A stretch of 64,000 bases of DNA. Source: Peribacillus muralis (lineage in GTDB: Bacteria > Bacillota > Bacilli > Bacillales > DSM-1321). This document shows positions 54,078-62,052 of this stretch, one piece after another. Position numbers and translations under genes: made by a program. Positions within the stretch are counted from its first letter, which is position 1. Every line of letters begins with the position of its first letter. The stretch lies in assembly GCF_001439925.1 (NCBI RefSeq), contig NZ_LMBV01000007.1:37821-101820 (forward strand), given 5' to 3'. The notes below the pieces were generated by a model. It made no database searches, had not been told where the DNA came from, and saw only the letters and a list, made by a program, of their open reading frames with translations.

Positions 54078-54645
54078 TTACATTCTTACCTTTGATGCAT
54101 CACTAGTTTTTGATGATTTCAGTATTGTACGTGCCTTATCTTTATACAAGTTCACCTGTTGTTTACTCCATAGGTAATGCGGATATGTGTCTGCTCTGGA
54201 AGCCCCACGTTTTTTGAAATAACCAGTTTTCATGTTGTTAGTTATCATTATAGTCGCGAATACAGAAGCAGCCCATCCTATTACTGGTATTTTGCTTACA
54301 ATTGCAGCGGTAATTACTGTTGTTGTGAATTTTCCAGTCACAGTTACTGTGTAGTTAGTCCATTTAGACCAAACCCAAGAACCAGTTTGGGCCCTAGGAG
54401 CAATAGAAATTGAGTCTGAATTTACGGAGTTCATTGTTGGTGCTTCCAAGCCATTTTCAGTCTCTGTGTTGTCACATCAACTTCCACAGCATTTACCTGT
54501 TTTTCAGCATTTGCTATTTCTTCGTCACTTAAAAAATCACTCGTAACACTAATGTGTCCGGTTGAATTGTCAGAAACAAAGGTCTGGATACCTTGATATG
54601 AAGTTATAACAGTAGTCGTAAATTCGTTAGAGTAAGTTGTTTTAA
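54078..54645 (-). pseudogene. Broken bacteriocin-like secreted protein (possibly geobacillin-26-like)
   Basis: Two minus-strand frames complete each other. The upstream one reads FTTTVITSYQGIQTFVSDN, DFLSDEEIANAEKQVNAVE and RLKMAWK before a stop. A frame change near 54450 continues with TMNSVNSDSISIAPRAQ, GSWVWSKWTNYTVTVTG and FTTTVITAAIVSKIPVIGWAASVFATI. No start codon or signal peptide is left at the 5' end (stop TAA at about 54648). The Gly/Ala-rich membrane-active segment and the neighbouring small membrane protein suggest a bacteriocin. The family name is a recollection and needs a search. Confidence 0.45.
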
Positions 54646-54936
54646 CCCTTTATATTTATGATTAAGTATGAAAATATAACCCCTTTAAAGGTTATATCTA
54701 CCATAAAAAAAGGTTATATTACATATTTCGACAAAAAAATCTATATTCCTTTAAAAAAAGGAATTTTTGTCCTGTTTATTTTGAATCTTCTTAAAACTTA
54801 GGTATTAATAATTGTTTTCAGCTTGTTTATTTATAATTTTGAAACAATAGGAATAGGTGTCTACTGTTTTAATCCGCAATAAAAAACTAAATTTAATCAC
54901 AGAAAAAACTACATTTTTTAGAGGAAGTGTAATCAA

Positions 54937-55135
54937 GTGGCAGACGTGATTGATTTTGAATAGGTGGTAAACCGTTTAAACCTATTTATCCAAAACATAT
55001 TGAAGAAGCAAAAGCCATACGAATGAAATCAAAAATTCTTTTAATGACTTGGAAGAAAATCAATATGTTTTACTGTATTTTAGTTTGGTAGAATCCCCTT
55101 ATAATATGATGTTAGAAGAATACAAAAAAGCATAG
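54937..55135 (+). pseudogene. Remnant of a Rap-like (TPR) phosphatase N-terminus
   Basis: A GTG start (54937, AGAGGAAG before it) reads VADVIDFE and stops. One frame further gives PIYPKHIEEAKAIR, and a third gives NSFNDLEENQYVLLYFSLVES and YNMMLEEYKKA, ending at 55135. The EENQYVLLYFSL stretch resembles the N-terminal helix pair of Rap phosphatases and AimR-type receptors. At least two frame changes and a short length show it is dead. Confidence 0.4.
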
Positions 55136-55351
55136 AAAAAAATAGTCTCTACAATATCTAGAAAACCAAAACCAAGAGCTATGGGCGGAATAACAGTACT
55201 AAAATTAGACGTCGCTCTATGAATCCAGAAACAATATGATGAAAATTACGGAGGAGATCCAATACTACTACATCATTATATTAAAGCGCCTGGTAAAAAT
55301 AGCAACGTATAGGCGCCAGAATATTGAAGTTCGATTTTGGACTAATCCACT
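55136..55351. other. Region of decayed sequence
   Basis: Small frames only (for example YGGDPILLHHYIKAPG on the plus strand). They look like protein fragments but no family is recognised. Confidence 0.35.
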
Positions 55352-55713
55352 TCACATATTTACTTTATGAAGCTTCAAGATGAAGACTGTTGCTACGATA
55401 AGAAGGGAAACAGTCAGAAACGTAACCGCGAGCACGCTTTGCCCACTTGAATGCAAAGATGCGGAAGCAGCAATGAACACAACCAGCTTGAGCGTGGTTC
55501 GAATGGGGAAGGAGAAGATGGGGAACGATGCCTTCGGGGAGAGAAACATACCCCATAAAGTGGCTATGACTAGTGGCGTGGCAACCGCAAGGATTATTTT
55601 GACCACTGCCTCTGTCTTAATATGATATCCCCAGTTACTGAACGCAGCCATTGCACCAAGCTCCAGTAGAAAGAATCCGGTGAGACGCTAACGCCTATCC
55701 ATTTTATTTTCAT
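55352..55713 (-). pseudogene. yrdB: Frameshifted yrdB (DUF2568 membrane protein)
   Basis: The ribosome binding site AAGGAGG and ATG at 55713 begin MKIKWIGVSVS, then the frame is lost. In the next frame, without its own start, LTGFFLLELGAMAAFSNWGYH continues to a normal end with LWGMFLSPKASFPI and SFPIRTTLKLVVFIAAS, as in the four-helix YrdB/DUF2568 family. The frame change lies near 55680. Confidence 0.75.
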
Positions 55714-55987
55714 CTGACTCTTCCTCCTTATAAATGGAATTAAGAAAATGATGATAATATGTTTCGTTCATATTCTATAATCCTGTTTTTTAACTTCATA
55801 ACAATTATTTCAATATTCCGTGACTATAGCAATCGATTTATGCTCTTGGAAGATGAACAGAGGGGATGCTTTTACCTACTTCAACTTTTCAAGGATGATT
55901 GTCTACCGTGTTAGCTAGGTTCTATAATTCAGGTATAGAAAACAAAATAAAGCCAAAAGTAATTATGATGAGCACCAAGCCTTTTCT

Positions 55988-56016
55988 TTGCATAGGGTAG
56001 GAGGGTATGGTATATT
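55988..56016 (+). promoter_or_regulatory. Promoter and CsoR-like site before csoR
   Basis: TTGCAT (55988-55993), 17 bases and TATATT (56011-56016) form a promoter. Between the two boxes lies ATAGGGTAGGAGGGTAT (55992-56008), which partly matches the CsoR operator known from B. subtilis (TACCCTACGGGGGTA). Confidence 0.55.
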
Positions 56017-56037
56017 AATTGCGAGGAGGGATGGGCA

Positions 56038-56385
56038 ATGGATGAAATGGTACATGAACCAGATTCGCTGAATGAAAAAGAATGCTGCACAACCTCTTCC
56101 AATGGCCGTAAAAGTCATCACTCAGATGCCGTAAAAAAGAATTTAACGACCCGGTTAAATCGTATCGAAGGGCAAATTCGCGGGATTAAGGGTCTGATCG
56201 AAAAAGATACGTATTGTGATGATGTGATAACCCAGATAGCGGCCACTCAGAGCGCGATGAATAGTGTCGCCAAGATCTTATTGGAGGGGCATCTTAGGAA
56301 TTGTGTTGTGGATCGGCTGAATGAAGGAGATACAGAGGTCATAGATGAAGTGCTTGTTACGATCCAAAAATTAATGAAAAAATAA
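56038..56385 (+). CDS. csoR: Copper-sensing transcriptional repressor CsoR
   Basis: 115 residues of the CsoR/RcnR helical repressor family. The copper ligands are visible as YCDD (Cys near residue 60), EGHL (His near 85) and RNCV (Cys near 89). The DNA-contact region is TTRLNRIEGQIRGIKGLIEKD. The N-terminus carries an extra CC motif (KECCTTS). GAGGAGGG precedes the ATG. It leads the copper unit csoR-copZ-copA. Confidence 0.93.
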   Translation: MDEMVHEPDSLNEKECCTTSSNGRKSHHSDAVKKNLTTRLNRIEGQIRGIKGLIEKDTYCDDVITQIAATQSAMNSVAKILLEGHLRNCVVDRLNEGDTEVIDEVLVTIQKLMKK

Positions 56386-56401
56386 GGAGTAGTGGTCTGT
56401 A

Positions 56402-56608
56402 ATGGAAAATGTAACGTTGAATGTAAGTGGAATGTCTTGCGGACATTGTGTCAACGCAGTTGAAGGGAATGTAGGAAAACTGGATGGTGTGGAAAGTGTG
56501 AAGGTTCATTTGGATTCCGGTAAAGTGGATGTAGCGTTTGATCATGGTAAAGTATCACTTGAAAAAATTAAAGAAACGATTGATGATCAAGGGTATGATG
56601 TAGAGTAA
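56402..56608 (+). CDS. copZ: Copper chaperone CopZ
   Basis: 68-residue ferredoxin-like heavy-metal-associated protein with the MSCGHC copper motif at residues about 11-16. It hands Cu(I) to CopA and CsoR. AAGGAG lies before the ATG, and the gene is 16 bases from csoR. A terminator-like hairpin follows (next entry). Confidence 0.93.
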   Translation: MENVTLNVSGMSCGHCVNAVEGNVGKLDGVESVKVHLDSGKVDVAFDHGKVSLEKIKETIDDQGYDVE

Positions 56609-56615
56609 GTGATGA

Positions 56616-56642
56616 GAGTGCTTTTAGGGCACTTCTTTTTTA
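56616..56642 (+). terminator. Small terminator between copZ and copA
   Basis: AGTGC (56617-56621) pairs with GCACT (56629-56633), then TTTTTT. It is short, so read-through is likely. Confidence 0.6.
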
Positions 56643-56651
56643 CCAAAAAAC

Positions 56652-56668
56652 ATACCCCATGGTGGTAT
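56652..56668 (+). promoter_or_regulatory. Second CsoR-like operator, before copA
   Basis: ATACCCCATGGTGGTAT is a near-perfect palindrome of the CsoR type (TACC-rich half and its inverse). It lies 18 bases before the copA start, after the copZ terminator. Confidence 0.55.
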
Positions 56669-56685
56669 GGGAAGGCGGGGATGTT

Positions 56686-59100
56686 ATGGGCAATTCCATG
56701 AAAGAAACACGTATGCAAATATCAGGGATGACTTGCGCTGCCTGTGCTAACCGAATTGAAAAAGGGTTAAACAGGCTGGAAGGCGTCGAAGAAGCTACCG
56801 TTAATTTGGCTTTGGAGAAGTCAATCATTAAATACGACGCTGAAATCGTGAGTGATCTTGATATCGAAAAGAAAATTCAAGATCTTGGCTACGATGTCGT
56901 AAAGGAGAAAAAGGAATTCACGATTATAGGCATGACTTGTGCTGCCTGTGCAACGCGAATTGAAAAAGGGCTAAATAAAATGGGTGGAGTAAGCAAGGCG
57001 CATGTGAATTTGGCGCTAGAACATGCCACTGTTGAATATGCCCCTTCCGAAATCACTTCTGCTGATATCATGCAAAAAGTCGAAAAGTTAGGATATAGGG
57101 CAATCATCAAGGAAGATAATAAGAAATCAGTTGATTTTCGCGAAAAGGAAATACAGAAGCAAAAGAATACATTCATCTTTTCCATCATTTTATCGTTTCC
57201 ATTGTTATGGGCAATGGTGAGTCATTTCAGGCTTACTTCATTTATCTATATGCCTGATTTCCTCATGAATCCATGGGTGCAAATGGCATTCGCCACACCT
57301 GTACAATTCATCATAGGAAAGCAGTTTTATGTAGGGGCGTATAAAGCCTTGAAAAATAAAAGTGCCAATATGGATGTTTTAGTCGCAATGGGTACATCGG
57401 CTGCTTATTTTTATAGTGTTTATCAGGCCATCATTTCGGTTGGCGCCCATCACCATACAGCTCAGCTTTATTTCGAAACAAGTTCGATCTTGATTACCCT
57501 CATTTTATTAGGGAAGCTTTTCGAAGCAAAAGCAAAAGGACGTTCTTCCGAGGCAATCAAAAAGTTGATGGGCCTCCAGGCAAAAACGGCCTTGGTGCTA
57601 AGGAATGGAGAGGAGCGGGAAATTCCACTTGAAGAGGTACTTGTAGGTGATCTCGTTTTAGTAAAGCCCGGTTCAAAAATTCCCGTGGATGGGGAGGTAG
57701 TCGAAGGGAACTCAGCCGTCGATGAATCGATGTTAACAGGTGAGAGCATCCCGGTCGATAAAACGATCGGTGCTAAAGTGATTGGTTCTACTTTGAATAA
57801 AAATGGTTTTCTGAAAATGAAAGCAACAAAGATCGGCAAGGACACAGCTCTTTCCCAAATCATTAAAGTCGTTGAAGATGCTCAAGGTTCAAAGGCTCCC
57901 ATTCAAAGGCTTGCTGACAAAATTTCCGGGGTGTTTGTTCCAATCGTTGTCGGTATCGCCCTTATAACTTTTCTCGTATGGATAATATGGGTAAATCCTG
58001 GAGAATTCACATCAGCTTTTGAAGCGATGATTGCAGTGCTCGTCATTGCCTGTCCCTGTGCTTTAGGCTTGGCAACGCCTACCTCCATCATGGCTGGATC
58101 TGGGCGGGCTGCAGAATTCGGGATCCTCTTTAAAGCCGGGGAGCACCTGGAAACGACGCATCATATCGATACGGTCATTTTGGATAAGACGGGTACGGTA
58201 ACGAATGGAGCCCCGGTGCTGACGGATGTCATTGTCGGGAATGGGATGGAAGAAGAAGCGTTCCTCGCTCTTATCGGCGCAGCTGAAAAGCAATCCGAAC
58301 ACCCGCTTGCCGAAGCAATTGTCCAAGGCATTCAAGTAAGAAACCTAGCACTTTCTGACGTTAAGCAGTTTGAAGCGATACCCGGTCATGGGGTGAAAGC
58401 GGTCGTGAATCAAAACGTGCTATTAGTTGGAACAAGGAAACTGATGAAGCAAAATAATGTCGATATTGCGATGGCGGAAACAGTGATGGAAGAACTTGAA
58501 GCGCAAGGGAAAACAGCCATGATCGCTAGCATCGAAGGAGAATATGCAGGAATCATTGCTGTTGCGGATACGCTAAAGGATACTTCGCTAGAGGCGATCA
58601 CCAGGTTAAAAGCGATGGATATCGAGGTCATCATGATAACCGGGGATAATCAACGGACGGCAACTGCGATCGGCAATCAAGTGGGCATCGACCAAGTGAT
58701 TGCCGAAGTCCTTCCTGAAGGGAAGGCAGAAGAAGTGAAAAAACTCCAGAACTCCGGTAAAAAGGTCGCGATGGTCGGTGATGGCATAAATGATGCACCC
58801 GCGCTCGCGCTGGCACATATCGGCATGGCTATCGGAACCGGTACGGACATAGCCATGGAAGCAGCGGACATCACCTTGATCCGCGGTGATTTAAACAGCA
58901 TTGCTGATGCAATCCTCATGAGCAGGAAAACGATGCGGAATATTAAACAAAACCTGTTTTGGGCCTTTGCCTATAACATAATCGGAATACCGATAGCGGC
59001 AATCGGACTGCTTGCCCCTTGGTTGGCCGGGGCTGCGATGGCCTTCAGTTCTGTATCAGTCGTATTGAATGCGCTTCGCCTTCAAAGGGTGAAGCTCTAA
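56686..59100 (+). CDS. copA: Copper-translocating P-type ATPase CopA
   Basis: P1B-type ATPase of about 804 residues that exports Cu(I). It has two N-terminal metal-binding domains (MTCAAC near residues 15 and 83), the transmembrane CPC motif in VIACPCALGLATP near 455, the phosphorylation site DKTGT near 500 and the hinge GDGINDAPAL near 698. The ATG at 56686 follows GGCGGGG. An upstream frame to 56659 overlaps the operator. The gene ends before the terminator at 59121. Confidence 0.95.
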   Translation: MGNSMKETRMQISGMTCAACANRIEKGLNRLEGVEEATVNLALEKSIIKYDAEIVSDLDIEKKIQDLGYDVVKEKKEFTIIGMTCAACATRIEKGLNKMGGVSKAHVNLALEHATVEYAPSEITSADIMQKVEKLGYRAIIKEDNKKSVDFREKEIQKQKNTFIFSIILSFPLLWAMVSHFRLTSFIYMPDFLMNPWVQMAFATPVQFIIGKQFYVGAYKALKNKSANMDVLVAMGTSAAYFYSVYQAIISVGAHHHTAQLYFETSSILITLILLGKLFEAKAKGRSSEAIKKLMGLQAKTALVLRNGEEREIPLEEVLVGDLVLVKPGSKIPVDGEVVEGNSAVDESMLTGESIPVDKTIGAKVIGSTLNKNGFLKMKATKIGKDTALSQIIKVVEDAQGSKAPIQRLADKISGVFVPIVVGIALITFLVWIIWVNPGEFTSAFEAMIAVLVIACPCALGLATPTSIMAGSGRAAEFGILFKAGEHLETTHHIDTVILDKTGTVTNGAPVLTDVIVGNGMEEEAFLALIGAAEKQSEHPLAEAIVQGIQVRNLALSDVKQFEAIPGHGVKAVVNQNVLLVGTRKLMKQNNVDIAMAETVMEELEAQGKTAMIASIEGEYAGIIAVADTLKDTSLEAITRLKAMDIEVIMITGDNQRTATAIGNQVGIDQVIAEVLPEGKAEEVKKLQNSGKKVAMVGDGINDAPALALAHIGMAIGTGTDIAMEAADITLIRGDLNSIADAILMSRKTMRNIKQNLFWAFAYNIIGIPIAAIGLLAPWLAGAAMAFSSVSVVLNALRLQRVKL

Positions 59101-59120
59101 AGGCAAGCTTCAATATTTGG

Positions 59121-59153
59121 AAGGCATTGGTACTTGCGCTAATGCCTTTTTTT
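59121..59153 (+). terminator. Intrinsic terminator after copA
   Basis: AAGGCATT (59121-59128) pairs with AATGCCTT (59141-59148), followed by T residues. Confidence 0.88.
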
Positions 59154-59191
59154 GCCATTTCTTCATCTAGGATGTCTGAAATGATTGGAAA

Positions 59192-59731
59192 TTAACTTTC
59201 TGGAATAATGGTAACGGCAATCGTCCGAACAGGGGCACCTTTTTCTTTTCCAGAGTCATGGTAGTATTTAGTCATCAATTCATTTAATTCATTTTGAAAT
59301 TGCATATAGCGATCCTCAGCCAGCTTTAATTCCACTATAGAGAATGTTGCACGATCTTCCTTGCCGTTTTGTTCTTCTAATTTCTTCAGATAACTTTGAT
59401 ATTGGGTCATAAGTGACAATTGATAAAGGGAAACATAATCTAGCTTCTTCTCTGTAGAAGCTTTTTTCCAATCTTCCACATGGATTGTAGCTTCCATTTC
59501 ATTTATAACGTAATATTTTTCCGAAACGGATTTCACCTTTTTTTCTTTAATGACACGGATAATTCCAGCATCCAACATAGCTTGTATATGCCTATATAGA
59601 GTTGCTTGCGGTACACCTTCGATGGTTTTTACCATTTCCAAAGGTGTCATGCCGTGTTCTTTGTTCCTCATCAGGACTTGTGAAATTTTGATTCGTACCG
59701 GGTGCATTAAAACCTCAGCTTTATTGACCAT
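59192..59731 (-). CDS. Winged-helix regulator (ArsR/HTH_20-like)
   Basis: 179 residues. The N-terminal helix-turn-helix is KAEVLMHPVRIKISQVLM, then GMTPLEMVKTIEGVPQATLYRHIQAMLDAGIIRV (residues about 28-62). The C-terminal half is helical (VSLYQLSLMTQYQSYLKKLEEQ), a likely dimerisation or ligand part. It is divergent from the ABC system at 59865 and is its likely regulator. Confidence 0.82.
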   Translation of the reverse strand: MVNKAEVLMHPVRIKISQVLMRNKEHGMTPLEMVKTIEGVPQATLYRHIQAMLDAGIIRVIKEKKVKSVSEKYYVINEMEATIHVEDWKKASTEKKLDYVSLYQLSLMTQYQSYLKKLEEQNGKEDRATFSIVELKLAEDRYMQFQNELNELMTKYYHDSGKEKGAPVRTIAVTIIPES

Positions 59732-59812
59732 ACAGTTCTCCTCACTTGTAGTTACATTTGATTCTTATTATAAATAATGAGAATGGGTATTGCAATATTC
59801 CAATCTTGAAGT

Positions 59813-59840
59813 TATCATTATCATTATTGATAATGATAAT
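59813..59840. promoter_or_regulatory. Perfect 12-bp inverted repeat before the ABC system
   Basis: TTATCATTATCA (59813-59824) and TGATAATGATAA (59829-59840) pair over 12 bases with a 4-base loop. It lies between the HTH gene and the ABC genes. The sequence is close to Fur-type boxes (TGATAATnATTATCA, with mismatches), and it could equally be the operator of the HTH protein. Confidence 0.6.
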
Positions 59841-59864
59841 TAAATTTAGTTAGGGGTGTAAGAA

Positions 59865-60104
59865 TTGCAGGTGCATTATGGATTTGATGATATAAAAGAT
59901 ATGGATATCATGGCTTTTCTTCCTTTAATATTGCCGTTTATAGCTGTGACTTTCCTATTGGTTTCGATTGCATGGATCGATTTGTACAGACATAGGAAAA
60001 CGAGGGATAATTTCCTCATATGGACCGTTGTCATCCTTTTTGTCAGCATGATTGGTCCAATACTGTACCTTGTTATCGGCAGAAAGGATCGTGTGAAATC
60101 ATGA
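59865..60104 (+). CDS. PLDc_N membrane protein (YxlE-like)
   Basis: 79 residues with two helices, MAFLPLILPFIAVTFLLVSIAW and LIWTVVILFVSMIGPILYLVIGRK, the latter being the PLDc_N (phospholipase D N-terminal type) motif. Relatives such as YxlE lie in the sigma-Y operon of B. subtilis together with an ABC exporter. The TTG start follows AGGGGTG. It overlaps the ATPase start by ATGA. Confidence 0.85.
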   Translation: MQVHYGFDDIKDMDIMAFLPLILPFIAVTFLLVSIAWIDLYRHRKTRDNFLIWTVVILFVSMIGPILYLVIGRKDRVKS

Positions 60105-61006
60105 AACTTGAAATCAGGAATGTGACAAAAGCATTTAATGGAAAAGTCGCTGTAGATAATTTCTCGATGGATGTTGAAGCGGGGTCATGTGTGGGCTTGA
60201 TTGGACCGAATGGTGCGGGAAAATCCAGCTTAATAAAAGTGATATCAAATGTGATCGACTCAGATGGAGGCGAGGTTTTGCTGGACGGACAAATCATATC
60301 GAAAATGAAAAAGCGAATTGGCTACCTGCCGCAGTATCCTAATTTTTATGATTGGATGACAGCAACCGAAACACTTTCGTTTATGGGACGACTTTCAGGA
60401 TTGCTAAAACAAGATGAATCACGCACCATACCAGGAATTTTAGCAAAAGTGGGTCTGCGTGGTGAAGAGGATTCCAAGGTTGGCACATTTTCCGGCGGTA
60501 TGAAACAGAGACTTGGCATTGCTCAAGCTTTGCTGCATAATCCTTCGCTTATTGTCATGGATGAACCGGTTTCCGCATTAGATCCTATTGGCCGAAGAGA
60601 AGTGTTGAACCTGATTGGAGAAATAAAAAAAGAAACGACGATTTTATTATCAACCCACATTTTGGGCGATGCGGAAGAAATATGCGAAAGGTTTGCCATT
60701 ATGAAGAATGGAAGAAAAATAGAGGATGCCACGATCTCTAATCTATTAAATCGTAATGTGAAAAATAAGCTATGCGTAAGGATCACAGCGAAGGATCAAA
60801 AATGGATAGCCATTGTAAAAAACCTCCCTTACGTGAAGGAAGTTGAAGTCATTGGGTCTGAGGTCATTATACAAGTGGAAAACATTGATGAAAATAAAAC
60901 TCAAGTCCTTAAAAATGCGCTTGAGCATGGAGTAGACATCATAAAATTTGAAATGAAAAACGATAGCCTAGAAGATATCTTTTTGAAATTGGTGGTCATG
61001 AAATGA
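60101..61006 (+). CDS. ABC transporter ATP-binding protein (YxlF-like)
   Basis: 301 residues. Walker A GPNGAGKSS is near residue 36, the signature FSGGMKQRLGIAQ near 130, Walker B LIVMDEPVSALDP near 150 and the switch STHILGDAEE near 185. The ATG at 60101 overlaps the stop of the previous gene. A longer frame from 60020 is only a shadow of it. The genes form a three-gene exporter unit with the permease. Confidence 0.9.
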   Translation: MKLEIRNVTKAFNGKVAVDNFSMDVEAGSCVGLIGPNGAGKSSLIKVISNVIDSDGGEVLLDGQIISKMKKRIGYLPQYPNFYDWMTATETLSFMGRLSGLLKQDESRTIPGILAKVGLRGEEDSKVGTFSGGMKQRLGIAQALLHNPSLIVMDEPVSALDPIGRREVLNLIGEIKKETTILLSTHILGDAEEICERFAIMKNGRKIEDATISNLLNRNVKNKLCVRITAKDQKWIAIVKNLPYVKEVEVIGSEVIIQVENIDENKTQVLKNALEHGVDIIKFEMKNDSLEDIFLKLVVMK

Positions 61007-61791
61007 ATGCATTTAAAGTACTAACGAAAAAAGAATTTCTGCAAATGTTGAGGGACAACAAAGTTATTTGGCTGCCACTCGTTTTCATTTTATTAGGGAT
61101 GACACAGCCGGTCGTAACCTATTACTTGCCATCTATCGTCAAAGCATTGGCCGGAGGGCAGGGAATCATGGTTGATCCGAATCTGACAGCCTTAAATGGA
61201 GGGGAAGTGTTAGCTAGTACATTAGCATCGCAATTTGATCAGCTCGGTCTTATGATTCTTGTCATATCAATGATGGGGATGATACAGGCAGATAAAGCAG
61301 ATGGCATGTTGTCCTTCATTTTAACGCGGCCTGTTACCGCAAGTTCCTATATTGCAGGTAAAGTCACCTCTCATTTTTTAATGGCAGCTACTAGTGTAGC
61401 AATTGGATATGTGGCTTCTACTATATATGCAAATTACCTTTTCACTGATGTCCCATTTTCACGTATGATACCTGCACTTTTTTTATATCTAGTATGGGTT
61501 CTCTTTATCGTCACTTTTACAGCGATGATCAGTACTATTTTTCATGGTCAAGGCGTAATTGCTTTAATTTCAATTGTCTTCCTCATAGGCTGCAGAATCA
61601 CTGTCGGCTTAAGTCCTATACTCGATATAATCAATTCAGCAAGCTTAAGCAAGCATGCGATGACGTTACTCATCACAGGTACAATAAGTTCAAATATAGT
61701 AATCAACCTGCTTGTAACGTTATTCTGGATTGTGCTCATACTCTATGTAACCAATTATTGGATTGCCAATAAAAAATTTAAACATGTATAA
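61003..61791 (+). CDS. ABC transporter permease (YxlG-like)
   Basis: 262 residues of the ABC-2 type with about six helices. The first is preceded by KKEFLQMLRDNKVIW, a typical cytoplasmic coupling start. The ATG overlaps the end of the ATPase gene (ATGA). The substrate is unknown. YxlG relatives have been linked to sigma-Y control in B. subtilis, but no sigma factor gene is present here. Confidence 0.88.
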   Translation: MNAFKVLTKKEFLQMLRDNKVIWLPLVFILLGMTQPVVTYYLPSIVKALAGGQGIMVDPNLTALNGGEVLASTLASQFDQLGLMILVISMMGMIQADKADGMLSFILTRPVTASSYIAGKVTSHFLMAATSVAIGYVASTIYANYLFTDVPFSRMIPALFLYLVWVLFIVTFTAMISTIFHGQGVIALISIVFLIGCRITVGLSPILDIINSASLSKHAMTLLITGTISSNIVINLLVTLFWIVLILYVTNYWIANKKFKHV

Positions 61792-61960
61792 GTGGCAATT
61801 CTCTATAAATAAAATGGATTGTTTTACTCGTGAAATTGCTACATTCAGCTCTAGATATAGAAATAATAGAGAAAAATTTCATAAGATTCATATAAAAGTA
61901 AAAAAACGAATGGAAAAATGGTAACATTTAGATATGAATGTTAAGGATTGGAGTGGATGT

Positions 61961-62052
61961 ATGAAAAGTAGTTTAACGGACAACAAAAGTTAGCAGAAAC
62001 GGATGTAAAAGCAATGGTACGAAAAATTGAAAAAGATTCGGTGATTATGTGA
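61961..62052 (+). other. Broken short reading frame coupled to the FtsW/RodA gene
   Basis: An ATG at 61961 (GGAGTGG before it) opens MKSSLTDN and stops. In another frame QQKLAETDVKAMVRKIEKD continues to a TGA at 62050-62052, which overlaps the GTG start at 62049 of the next gene. One base change would join both parts to a peptide of about 30 residues. It may be a small gene or a leader with a frameshift. Confidence 0.4.
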
